This document shows positions 14,665-20,842 of a stretch of DNA of 20,842 nt, piece by piece (position 1 is the first letter of the stretch; every line of letters begins with the position of its first letter). Made by a program: the position numbers and the translations under genes. This DNA comes from JBBPYR01 sp038199755 (lineage in GTDB: Bacteria > Chloroflexota > Ktedonobacteria > Ktedonobacterales > Ktedonobacteraceae), in assembly GCA_038199755.1 (NCBI GenBank), contig JBBPYR010000205.1:1-20842 (forward strand), in the 5' to 3' direction. Under the pieces are notes generated by a model. That model did no database searches and had not been told where the DNA came from. It saw only the letters and a program-made list of their open reading frames with translations.

Positions 14665-15651
14665 TTATCTCTCCCACGACGTGAGTAGAATCCCCGTTGC
14701 CAGCACACAGCCACCGAGCCAGAAACTCATACCCAACAACTCGTGTAGGAACAGCGCACTGAGCAAACTGCCCACCAGTGGTTGGGCGAAGAAAAACACC
14801 GAGGCCACACTTGCGGGCAACCGCTCCACGCCCTTATACCACAGGAACCACGCTAGGGCTGTTGCGCCAACGCCCAGATATAAGACGCTGCCAATCCCGC
14901 CCCATGATAGATGGGTGAGTGGGTGGTGGAGCATGTCCCACAGAGCGAAGGGCGCGAAAAAGAGCAAACTCCACACCGTGGCATACGTTGAGACATGCAG
15001 CGCGGATGAGACGCGCACCAGCGGCGTTCCCAACACCGTGAACAATGCCCAGAACAGGGCTGAGAGCAACAGTAAACCATCACCGAGGAGCGACACCCCA
15101 TGCGTCGAAGTCTGTACTGGACCAATACCAATGATCAGCACGACCCCCACCAACGCTAGCAGCATGCCTACCCAAACACGTAATCTAGGTCGTTCGCGCA
15201 ACAATAGCCACGCCAACGGAATAATGAACACTGGCGTAATCGTTGTCAGCAACGCTCCCTCGTGTGCCGTTGCTAGGCTCGTGCCAATAAACTGCGTGAT
15301 AACAGTTGCCGTGATGCATGCCCCCAACAGCGGCAACCGCCCATGCTCCCATACACTATTCATAAAGCTGGATGTCGTGGATGCCGTAGCATGGGAAGCT
15401 TGTGGCTTATTAGCCCTTGCTGAGATCAATGAACTTGCCCCTGATAATGCCAACAATGTCACGCCGCCAATCAGTAGGCGAAGTAGACCCAGTGTAATCG
15501 GGGAGATGCTAGCAAAACTGGCTTTGCTGACAACATACATGCCGCCCCAGAGACAAGCGGCTCCTAATGGTGCCAGACCAGTGAGACCTGACCGAAATGC
15601 GTTCTGTGTGTGCCCGATACGAGCGGTACGTGTGAAAAGCGAGAATTTCAC
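14665..15651 (-). CDS. EamA/DMT-family transporter
   Basis: A 328-residue inner-membrane protein of the drug/metabolite transporter superfamily with the usual ten membrane helices in two EamA repeats. Repeat 1 begins at LAPLGAACLWGGMYVVSK (about 25-42) and includes the ITPVFIIPLAWLLLRERP signature; repeat 2 begins near GDGLLLLSALFWALFTV and ends with FFFAQPLVGSLLSALFLHELL. Between helices 2 and 3 is a polar insert (about 75-105) longer than in most members. Relatives export amino acids, metabolites or drugs; the substrate cannot be read from sequence. The start is GTG at 15651, supported by AAGGGA 9 nt upstream; no in-frame ATG lies close. It is transcribed alone, convergent with the signalling cluster and divergent from the dioxygenase. 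Confidence 0.88.
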   Translation of the reverse strand: MKFSLFTRTARIGHTQNAFRSGLTGLAPLGAACLWGGMYVVSKASFASISPITLGLLRLLIGGVTLLALSGASSLISARANKPQASHATASTTSSFMNSVWEHGRLPLLGACITATVITQFIGTSLATAHEGALLTTITPVFIIPLAWLLLRERPRLRVWVGMLLALVGVVLIIGIGPVQTSTHGVSLLGDGLLLLSALFWALFTVLGTPLVRVSSALHVSTYATVWSLLFFAPFALWDMLHHPLTHLSWGGIGSVLYLGVGATALAWFLWYKGVERLPASVASVFFFAQPLVGSLLSALFLHELLGMSFWLGGCVLATGILLTSWER

Positions 15652-15891
15652 TGACGTATATCCCTTCTGCTATTGTGAGGAAATGGAGAAACACAATACT
15701 TATTGCGCGCAGAGAGGGAGAGAGAAGAAGTGAACACAAAATAGTAGCTTGCGGTTCTACCACAAACCTACTATCACGTCGTTAAGATGCCTAAATGCCT
15801 CGCTACGCGCCTATAGAGCCACGTAGGGTGGGGGCAGGGGAAAGCTATGAGCCAGTGCTAAGAACATGGGACAATCCTTTTCTCTTCTGTC

Positions 15892-15917
15892 ATATCTGAG
15901 ATATCATATATCATATC
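15892..15917. repeat. AT-rich cluster of ATATC repeats, possible operator
   Basis: ATATC-TGA-GATAT (15892-15904) is an inverted repeat with 5-bp arms; it runs straight into ATATCAT repeated in tandem (15901-15907, 15908-15914) and a third partial copy to 15917. It is more AT-rich than its surroundings. It may bind a regulator or lie in an upstream promoter element; no known family operator is recognised. Confidence 0.35.
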
Positions 15918-15993
15918 GCTTGTGTCAATAAGATGCAGTGTCGTGTCGGGGTTGTTGCCAAGTCCGTAGGGACCAGCCCTGATTGTCGTGTTC

Positions 15994-15999
15994 TATAAT
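15994..15999 (+). promoter_or_regulatory. Perfect -10 box upstream of the dioxygenase gene
   Basis: TATAAT at 15994-15999, 50 bp before the ATG. No convincing -35 is found at 16-18 bp (GACCAG at 17 bp), so an activator or an alternative promoter may be needed. The start site would lie near 16006. Confidence 0.4.
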
Positions 16000-16049
16000 G
16001 ATGAGTGTTTTCACAATATCCATGGAACAGAAAGCAGAAAAAGTAATTC

Positions 16050-17450
16050 ATGACTTTATCAACAAATAACCCTTTCCTGCGTGGCAATTGCGCTCCCGTG
16101 GAGCAAGAACTGACCGTTGATACCTTGACAGTTATTGGACAGATACCCGAGGACTTGGCAGGTACCTATCTGCGCAATGGGCCGAATCCACAGTTTCCGC
16201 CGTTGGGTCGCTATCACTGGTTTGATGGTGATGGCATGCTACACGGCATTCAGATCGCTGATGGCAAAGCGTCCTATCGCAATCGCTATGTGCAAACGGA
16301 AAAGTTTGTAGCGGAACGTGCCGAGGGACGCGCCCTGATGAGTGGTTTGCTGGAAGCAGGCAAGGTGAATAATAACACACGCGGCCTGTCATTCAATACC
16401 GCGAACACCGCGTTTGTGTGGCATGCTGGTCGTCTGCTAGCCCTGTGGGAAGTGGGCGAGCCGCACGAAATAGGCCTGCCAGAACTGGAAACGCTCGGCA
16501 AATATACCTTCAACGACAAGCTGACCTCGGCCTTTACCGCACATCCAAAGGTAGACCCAGTTACTGGCGAAATGATGTTCTTCGGTTACTCGCCCTTTGT
16601 GCAACCGTATCTCCAATACGGCATCGTCTCCGCGAGCGGCGAATTGCTACGCACGGTTCCCATTGACCTGCCTGCGGGCGTGATGATGCATGATTTCGCC
16701 ATTACTGCCCATTACACACTCTTTCTCGATCTGCCTCTGGTGTTTAACGTGCAACGCATGATGCAGGGCGAGGAGCCATTCACCTTTGAGCGTGAGCGGC
16801 CTGCTCGTATCGGCGTTGTGCCACGACATCGTGATAATGCTGATGTGCGTTGGTTTGAACTGCCTTCGTTCTGGGTCTGGCACACCTTGAATGCCTACGA
16901 GGATGGGGATGAAGTCGTGTTATTGGCTTGCCGTGCCCAATCCACGACCATGTTGGTGCCGGAGGAACCATTGTCAGCACAACACGACACCACACATGAT
17001 GTCAGCTACCTGCATCGCTGGCGACTGCACGTCAAGACCGGAGCGGTGCGTGAAGAGCGACTTGATGATCGTGCGGGCGAGTTTCCGCGTGTCAATGATA
17101 ACCTACTTGGTAGATACACGCGCTACGGCTATATTGCACGCGCTCCCCATAATTTGCTGGAGGCAGGCGCGTTTGATGGACTGATCAAATATGACCTTGA
17201 GACGGGAAGTTCCTCGACATACGAACTGGGTCCAGAGCGTTACTGTGGCGAGGGGCTCTTTGTGCCACGTGCCGGGGCCACGGCAGAGGATGATGGTTGG
17301 CTGCTTTCGTTGGTGTATGACAAAAACAATGACCAATCCGAGCTACTTATCCTGGCAGCCCAGAACTTGCAGACGGAGCCAGTTGCGCGTATTCTGATGC
17401 CGCAACGTGTACCTTATGGCTTTCACGGTGCCTGGATTCCCAACGATTAG
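16050..17450 (+). CDS. Carotenoid-cleavage-type dioxygenase (RPE65/lignostilbene dioxygenase family)
   Basis: A 466-residue soluble non-haem Fe(II) dioxygenase that splits a C=C bond of a carotenoid, apocarotenoid or stilbene with O2; the length is normal. The seven-bladed propeller family is shown by GTYLRNGPNPQF (38-49), HWFDGDGMLHG (56-66) and the four iron-ligand histidines: His165 (TAHPKVDP), His214 (MMHDFAIT), His278 (VWHTLNAYEDGD) and His459 (YGFHGAW). All four are present, so it should be active. No signal peptide or membrane anchor is seen. There is no carotenoid biosynthesis gene in the window, so the substrate could as well be a plant- or lignin-derived stilbene. The ATG at 16050 gives the usual N-terminus (NPFLRGNCAPV) but has only a weak AGAAAAAG ribosome binding site. 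Confidence 0.93.
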   Translation: MTLSTNNPFLRGNCAPVEQELTVDTLTVIGQIPEDLAGTYLRNGPNPQFPPLGRYHWFDGDGMLHGIQIADGKASYRNRYVQTEKFVAERAEGRALMSGLLEAGKVNNNTRGLSFNTANTAFVWHAGRLLALWEVGEPHEIGLPELETLGKYTFNDKLTSAFTAHPKVDPVTGEMMFFGYSPFVQPYLQYGIVSASGELLRTVPIDLPAGVMMHDFAITAHYTLFLDLPLVFNVQRMMQGEEPFTFERERPARIGVVPRHRDNADVRWFELPSFWVWHTLNAYEDGDEVVLLACRAQSTTMLVPEEPLSAQHDTTHDVSYLHRWRLHVKTGAVREERLDDRAGEFPRVNDNLLGRYTRYGYIARAPHNLLEAGAFDGLIKYDLETGSSSTYELGPERYCGEGLFVPRAGATAEDDGWLLSLVYDKNNDQSELLILAAQNLQTEPVARILMPQRVPYGFHGAWIPND

Positions 17451-17570
17451 TAGACTGCTACGGAATTGTATTGTTCAATAATCCTGATTGTACCCCTCTT
17501 GGATTGCTAAATAGACCTGCTTTGATGTATGCTAGAGATATTAATACTACGCTTCTATCTCTTCATCTAT

Positions 17571-17577
17571 GGAGGTG
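17571..17577 (+). promoter_or_regulatory. Ribosome binding site that fixes a TTG start for the permease
   Basis: GGAGGTG at 17571-17577 lies 4 nt before the in-frame TTG at 17582 (6 nt counted from GGAGG). The frame is open for 37 codons further upstream, but those codons (CTPLGLLNRPAL and so on) do not resemble the family and the first ones lack a ribosome binding site. Confidence 0.7.
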
Positions 17578-17581
17578 CTGC

Positions 17582-19225
17582 TTGTCTTCATCACGTCGTT
17601 CTGCTAAAGAGGAACTCATCGCGCAGGATATTAAACGCTTGCATGGTATGGGTTACGCTCAAGAACTCTTCCGCACTATGGGTGGCTTTTCCAATTTCGC
17701 CATCTCGTTCACGATTATTTCCGTTTTGAGTGGTTGTTTAACCCTGTTCTATACGGGTATCACCACGTCAGGTTTCGCGGCTGGCTCGATTGGTTGGCCG
17801 TTAGTAACAATTTTTGTCGTCATCGTCGCCCTCGGTATGGCGGAACTAGCCTCGGCCTATCCGACTGCTGGCGGTCTCTATTACTGGGCCTCGAAGCTAG
17901 GTGGCCCTGGTTGGGGCTGGTTCACGGGCTGGTTCAACCTGATTGGCCAGGTGGCCGTAACTGCTGGCATCGACTATGGTCTGGCCGTCTCAATCGACGT
18001 GTTGCTCAATGCTTGGTTCCCCAGTGTTCCCGCTACACTCGGTTCTGTGCTCGCGATTGATCCCGCGACCCAGTGGACGACCCTGCTCATCTATGCCGTC
18101 GTGCTTATCCTGCATGCCTTCCTGAACATCTTCGGTGTGCGTATCGTGGCATTCCTCAATGATATCAGCGTGTGGTGGCACATCGTTGGTGTTTTGCTCA
18201 TTGGTGGAGGTGTGGTCATTGCCGCCTTGATCGGTCAGCAGTTTGGCGGTGCCAGTTTTGCCACCCACGTCGCCTCTGCCCCGCTTAACTCGGCGGGGGC
18301 GTTGTTCAGTGCAGACCCTAAGTACAATGCCTCTGGCTTCCCCATCTGGTATGCCTTCTTGCTCGGCCTCTTGCTGGCGCAGTATACTTATACGGGCTAT
18401 GATGCGTCCGCGCATATGACCGAGGAGACGGTGGGAGCCGCGACACGAGCACCGTGGGGCGTGGTGATGTCTGTTGTTGTCTCTGCCTTTGCTGGCTACA
18501 TCGTGCTGATGGGCTTGCTCTCCGCAGCCCCTGATCTGCTCAAAGCGGCAGGCTATATCAATCCTGTACTCTACATTCTGGAGAGCCGACTGGGTTATCT
18601 GCTCGGTACACTCTTCTTTGCTGTCGCGGTTGGCGCACAGTTCTTTTGTGGTATGTCTTCGGTCACCACGAACTCGCGCATGATTTACGCCTTCTCGCGT
18701 GATGGTGCCTTGCCCTACTCTGATCTCTGGCACCACCTGGATCGTGGGCGCACACCGCGTAATGCGATTATCCTGTCGGCAGTTTGTGCCTTCGTGTTGG
18801 CGATACCTACCGTGTTCAACTTCGCCGCTTATATCGCTATCACCTCGATTGCGGTCATCGGCTTGTACATCTCATATGTATTACCGATTTTGCTACGCTT
18901 GCTGGCGAAGGACTTCAAAGCTGGTCCATGGCATCTTGGCGCGTGGAGCAGGCCAATTGGTATCATCGCGGTGATCTGGGTAGTCTTCATTTCGATACTG
19001 TTCATGTTGCCTACGATCACTCCCGTTACTGCTGTGACATTTAACTACACGCCTGTCGTCGTACTCGGTACGCTGGTTATCCTCGTCGTGTGGTGGACAG
19101 TGAGCGTGCGGCACTGGTTCAAGGGGCCACATGTGCAAGGGTCGGCCAGTGAACTGACCGAGATTGAGCGCAGCCTTGGTGAAACCATCACCGTTGAAGC
19201 CGAAGGTGCTGCTGGCGGCGAATAA
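17582..19225 (+). CDS. Amino-acid permease, APC superfamily (ACT type)
   Basis: A 547-residue inner-membrane secondary transporter with about 12 membrane helices. Family signatures: GYAQELFRTMGGFSNFAISFT at the first helix, then AELASAYPTAGGLYYWASKL and GWFTGWFNLIGQVAVTAG, the pattern of the amino acid-choline transporter (ACT) family that includes fungal and bacterial GABA permeases. Later segments include YTGYDASAHMTEET and SRDGALPYSDLWHHLD. It imports amino acids, GABA, choline or polyamines by proton or substrate coupling; the exact substrate is open. Start TTG 17582 is preferred for its GGAGGTG site and because the product then begins SSSRRSAKEEL, a typical polar N-terminus. It follows the dioxygenase gene by 131 bp and may have its own promoter, but I see no strong one. 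A long perfect hairpin follows. Confidence 0.9.
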   Translation: MSSSRRSAKEELIAQDIKRLHGMGYAQELFRTMGGFSNFAISFTIISVLSGCLTLFYTGITTSGFAAGSIGWPLVTIFVVIVALGMAELASAYPTAGGLYYWASKLGGPGWGWFTGWFNLIGQVAVTAGIDYGLAVSIDVLLNAWFPSVPATLGSVLAIDPATQWTTLLIYAVVLILHAFLNIFGVRIVAFLNDISVWWHIVGVLLIGGGVVIAALIGQQFGGASFATHVASAPLNSAGALFSADPKYNASGFPIWYAFLLGLLLAQYTYTGYDASAHMTEETVGAATRAPWGVVMSVVVSAFAGYIVLMGLLSAAPDLLKAAGYINPVLYILESRLGYLLGTLFFAVAVGAQFFCGMSSVTTNSRMIYAFSRDGALPYSDLWHHLDRGRTPRNAIILSAVCAFVLAIPTVFNFAAYIAITSIAVIGLYISYVLPILLRLLAKDFKAGPWHLGAWSRPIGIIAVIWVVFISILFMLPTITPVTAVTFNYTPVVVLGTLVILVVWWTVSVRHWFKGPHVQGSASELTEIERSLGETITVEAEGAAGGE

Positions 19226-19236
19226 TCTCTGTGTTA

Positions 19237-19298
19237 TGTTATGAACACACAAATGGAAAGTGATGCCAGCACCACTTTCCATTTGTGTGTTCATAACA
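19237..19298. terminator. 26-bp perfect-stem hairpin between convergent transporter genes
   Basis: The arms 19237-19262 and 19273-19298 are perfectly complementary around a 10-nt loop, starting 11 bp after the permease stop and ending 6 bp before the MFS stop. Its symmetry would serve both strands. There is no T-run longer than three on either side, so it differs from a textbook terminator. Confidence 0.7.
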
Positions 19299-19304
19299 AG
19301 TATC

Positions 19305-20636
19305 TTAGCCAATAACCCTACTTGGGGAAGATGCTCCACTAGGTACAGCTTCTTCCTCGTCGGCTTGTATAAACTCGACGCCGCGTGCCTCTCGACCAAT
19401 GGCCGTAAAGAGGATCACGGCAAGGAAAGCACCTAATGAGAAGATTGCCAATGCTAGAGCGAAGTTTGGCGTTTTGCCTACTCGCATGTTTACAGCGAGC
19501 ACACCTTCCAGAAACACAATGTTAGCGGCAAATAGGTTGCCAAGTTGATAGGCAAAGCCAGGGAATGTTCCGCGCAGATCGGTCGGTGATAGTTCATTAA
19601 GATGGACTGGAATAACACCCCACGCACCCTGAACCATGAACTGTAACAAGAACGCACCAATAGCTATCGATGCCAGTAGCGATAGACCAGGAATGACGAT
19701 TAAGCCTGTCCAGAACGGTATCATGATCATACCAAGTATGCAGGCGGTGATAATGGCACGGCGGCGTCCCCAGTACTGTGAGTAGTAGCCGAATAGCGTC
19801 CCACCGATAATCGCACCGATATTGGAGATGATCGTGATCAGTGAGGTTGCGCCCACACCCAATTTGAGTTGCGCCTGCAGGAACGTGGGCAGGTTATCCT
19901 GTGTACCGTGTGAAAGCGCATTAAAGCTTGTCATCAAAATGATCAGATAAAGAAAGAGCGGCCAACGATTTTTGATAGCGTGCCCCATGCCTTGCCATAC
20001 GTTGGTCCCTCGTTCGCGGTGCAATGTTTGCTGATGTTCCCACACTGGCGACTCCGTCACACCCATACGGATGAACACAACCAGTAAGGCGGGTAACACC
20101 CCTATGATAAACATACCGCGCCACCCAAAGTTGGGGAAGAGCGTAAAAATCAGAAAGTAGGCAATTGCTCCCAATAGATAGCCACATGCATACCCTTGCT
20201 GCAAAATGCCGGAGAAGAGTCCCCTTGACTCTGTGGGAAGTGACTCCATCGCCAAGGATGAGCCAAGCCCCCACTCGCCACCCATCGCCACCCCAAAGAG
20301 GCCACGAAGCAAAAGAAAGACTGCATAGTTGGGCGAAAACGCGGTCAGCAGTTCGATGATGGAGTAGCAGATGATGTCTATCATCAGCGGAGTACGCCGT
20401 CCAAAGCGATCTGCCAGTAGACCGAATATGAGTGCTCCAACAGGGCGTAGCATCAGTGTGAGCGTGATGGCGAACAAAACCGTGGGCAAGGCTACTTTGA
20501 AATCATTGGAAATACGTAAGGTGACGAACGTGACAAGGAAAAAGTCGAAGGCGTCCAGCATCCATCCTAAGAAGCTGGCAAGGAAGGTGTTGCGCTGGTC
20601 ACGATTGAGTGAGCCAAGCAAGGCGAATACGTTCAT
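19305..20636 (-). CDS. MFS transporter, sialate:H+ symporter (SHS)/lactate-type family
   Basis: A 443-residue carrier with 12 membrane helices, the standard MFS size. Key sites: FLGWMLDAFDFFLVTFV in helix 1, the conserved loop 2-3 motif GLLADRFGRRTPLM (about 72-85), RGLFGVAMGGEWGLGSSLAMESLP in helices 4-5, and FGYYSQYWGRRRA as the second-half loop 8-9 copy. This combination (FDFF, GGEWGLG, LP-ESRG) belongs to the SHS/JEN1-like group that imports monocarboxylates such as lactate and pyruvate, sialate or aromatic acids with protons. The tail (about 415-443) is acidic and cytoplasmic. The start at ATG 20636 has a modest GGAAGAGA/CAGG site upstream. Convergent with the amino-acid permease, it has its own upstream region with inverted repeats. 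Family placement is firm; substrate is not. Confidence 0.9.
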   Translation of the reverse strand: MNVFALLGSLNRDQRNTFLASFLGWMLDAFDFFLVTFVTLRISNDFKVALPTVLFAITLTLMLRPVGALIFGLLADRFGRRTPLMIDIICYSIIELLTAFSPNYAVFLLLRGLFGVAMGGEWGLGSSLAMESLPTESRGLFSGILQQGYACGYLLGAIAYFLIFTLFPNFGWRGMFIIGVLPALLVVFIRMGVTESPVWEHQQTLHRERGTNVWQGMGHAIKNRWPLFLYLIILMTSFNALSHGTQDNLPTFLQAQLKLGVGATSLITIISNIGAIIGGTLFGYYSQYWGRRRAIITACILGMIMIPFWTGLIVIPGLSLLASIAIGAFLLQFMVQGAWGVIPVHLNELSPTDLRGTFPGFAYQLGNLFAANIVFLEGVLAVNMRVGKTPNFALALAIFSLGAFLAVILFTAIGREARGVEFIQADEEEAVPSGASSPSRVIG

Positions 20637-20651
20637 GAGCCTGTCTCTTCC

Positions 20652-20698
20652 AGTGCTATAGCACTACTTCATTGTAAAAATTCTACGCGACTTTTTAC
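20652..20698. promoter_or_regulatory. Two inverted repeats in the leader of the MFS gene, possible operators
   Basis: AGTGCTATAGCACT (20652-20665) is a perfect 14-bp palindrome, 16 bp before the ATG. GTAAAAA (20674-20680) and TTTTTAC (20692-20698) form a second inverted repeat with an 11-bp spacer. A TAGAAT that could be a minus-strand -10 lies between the arms of the second. The arrangement fits repression of the transporter gene, but no known consensus is matched. Confidence 0.4.
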
Positions 20699-20808
20699 GA
20701 ACTGCACAGGAAAGCGAGATAGGTAGAGTTTTTATGCAAAACTCATCCTTTCCATGAAAACTATATTTGTTATTATATAATAGATAACAGGGTAAAGTAG
20801 CAAGCACA

Positions 20809-20842
20809 TGCACGAGAGAACAACGCGTTGTTCTCTCGTGCA
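20809..20842. repeat. Perfect 34-bp palindrome at the window edge
   Basis: The arms are 17 bp each around ACGCGT, and the window stops at the last base, so it could extend further. It lies about 170 bp upstream of the MFS start. It is probably the terminator hairpin of a gene beyond the right edge, since it resembles the hairpins after htpG and the permease. The stretch 20699-20808 is AT-rich, with a TATTATATAATA palindrome at 20771-20782, and shows no gene. Confidence 0.55.

Larger units (their letters stand above)
15652..16049. other. Divergent intergenic region between the EamA transporter and the dioxygenase (398 bp)
   Basis: No coding region is supported. It should carry the promoters of both neighbours. 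I see a purine-rich stretch (about 15712-15730), a 7-bp inverted repeat ATAGTAG/CTACTAT (15741-15747 and 15768-15774), an AT-rich repeat cluster (15892-15917) and a perfect TATAAT (15994-15999). No tRNA or recognised riboswitch fold is evident. Confidence 0.6.

Noticed and set aside
14612..15733. Plus-strand ORF of 373 codons opposite the EamA transporter gene
   Set aside because: It is antisense to a gene with clear EamA domains and membrane helices; its product is rich in Ser, Asn, Pro and Arg without domain-like pattern and has no ribosome binding site of note.
17471..17581. Longer N-terminus for the amino-acid permease (37 extra codons)
   Set aside because: The extra residues do not fit the family and lack a ribosome binding site, while GGAGGTG directly precedes the TTG at 17582.
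17990..18736. Minus-strand ORF of 248 codons inside the amino-acid permease
   Set aside because: Antisense to a well-conserved transporter; composition (many Arg, Gly, Glu, His repeats) is that of a mirrored hydrophobic gene.

Overview
The window reads as a chromosomal segment of a bacterium, most likely a member of the Chloroflexota close to the Ktedonobacteria. That placement is an inference from the style of the proteins: PAS/histidine-kinase families with a receiver at the N-terminus, a Thr/Pro-rich surface protein with one C-terminal membrane anchor, a DprE1/DprE2-like pair outside the Actinobacteria, and an SHS-type MFS carrier. There is no rRNA or other taxonomic marker here. I see no tRNA, rRNA, CRISPR array, transposase or phage gene.

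Left part (1-5 kb). A thiamine pyrophosphokinase gene, a 34-codon ORF and the C-terminal third of a C5-cytosine DNA methyltransferase lie on the minus strand. The methyltransferase piece looks like a restriction-modification remnant, yet it has its own -10 element and ribosome binding site. Divergent from it runs a plus-strand pair, a DprE1-like FAD oxidase and a DprE2-like short-chain dehydrogenase, followed by a small unknown gene. A bidirectional hairpin separates these from a secreted, membrane-anchored Ig-like protein on the minus strand.

Centre (5-9.3 kb). A two-gene ABC exporter (ATPase then ABC-2 permease, minus strand) ends at a 12-bp-stem terminator. Across a 361-bp divergent spacer lies htpG (Hsp90), which is followed by a perfect 46-bp palindrome.

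Signalling island (9.3-14.5 kb). Four plus-strand genes are tightly packed: a receiver-histidine kinase (REC-HisKA-HATPase), a protein of three nearly identical PAS domains with a coiled-coil tail and no catalytic domain, a histidine kinase whose N-terminus is a long helix carrying one ten-residue motif four times in heptad register, and a second REC-HisKA-HATPase paralogue. The PAS and kinase genes overlap by 10 bp. I read this as a split sensor kinase (senses in one protein, catalysis in the next) flanked by two paralogous receiver-kinases. No DNA-binding output protein is encoded in it. This is the most unusual block in the window.

Right part (14.5-20.8 kb). An EamA/DMT exporter (minus), a carotenoid-cleavage-type dioxygenase (plus), an ACT-type amino-acid permease with a TTG start (plus) and an SHS-family MFS carrier (minus). 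A long perfect hairpin separates the last two convergent genes. The window ends exactly on another perfect palindrome. Long, nearly perfect hairpins without a strong T-run recur at gene ends throughout the window.
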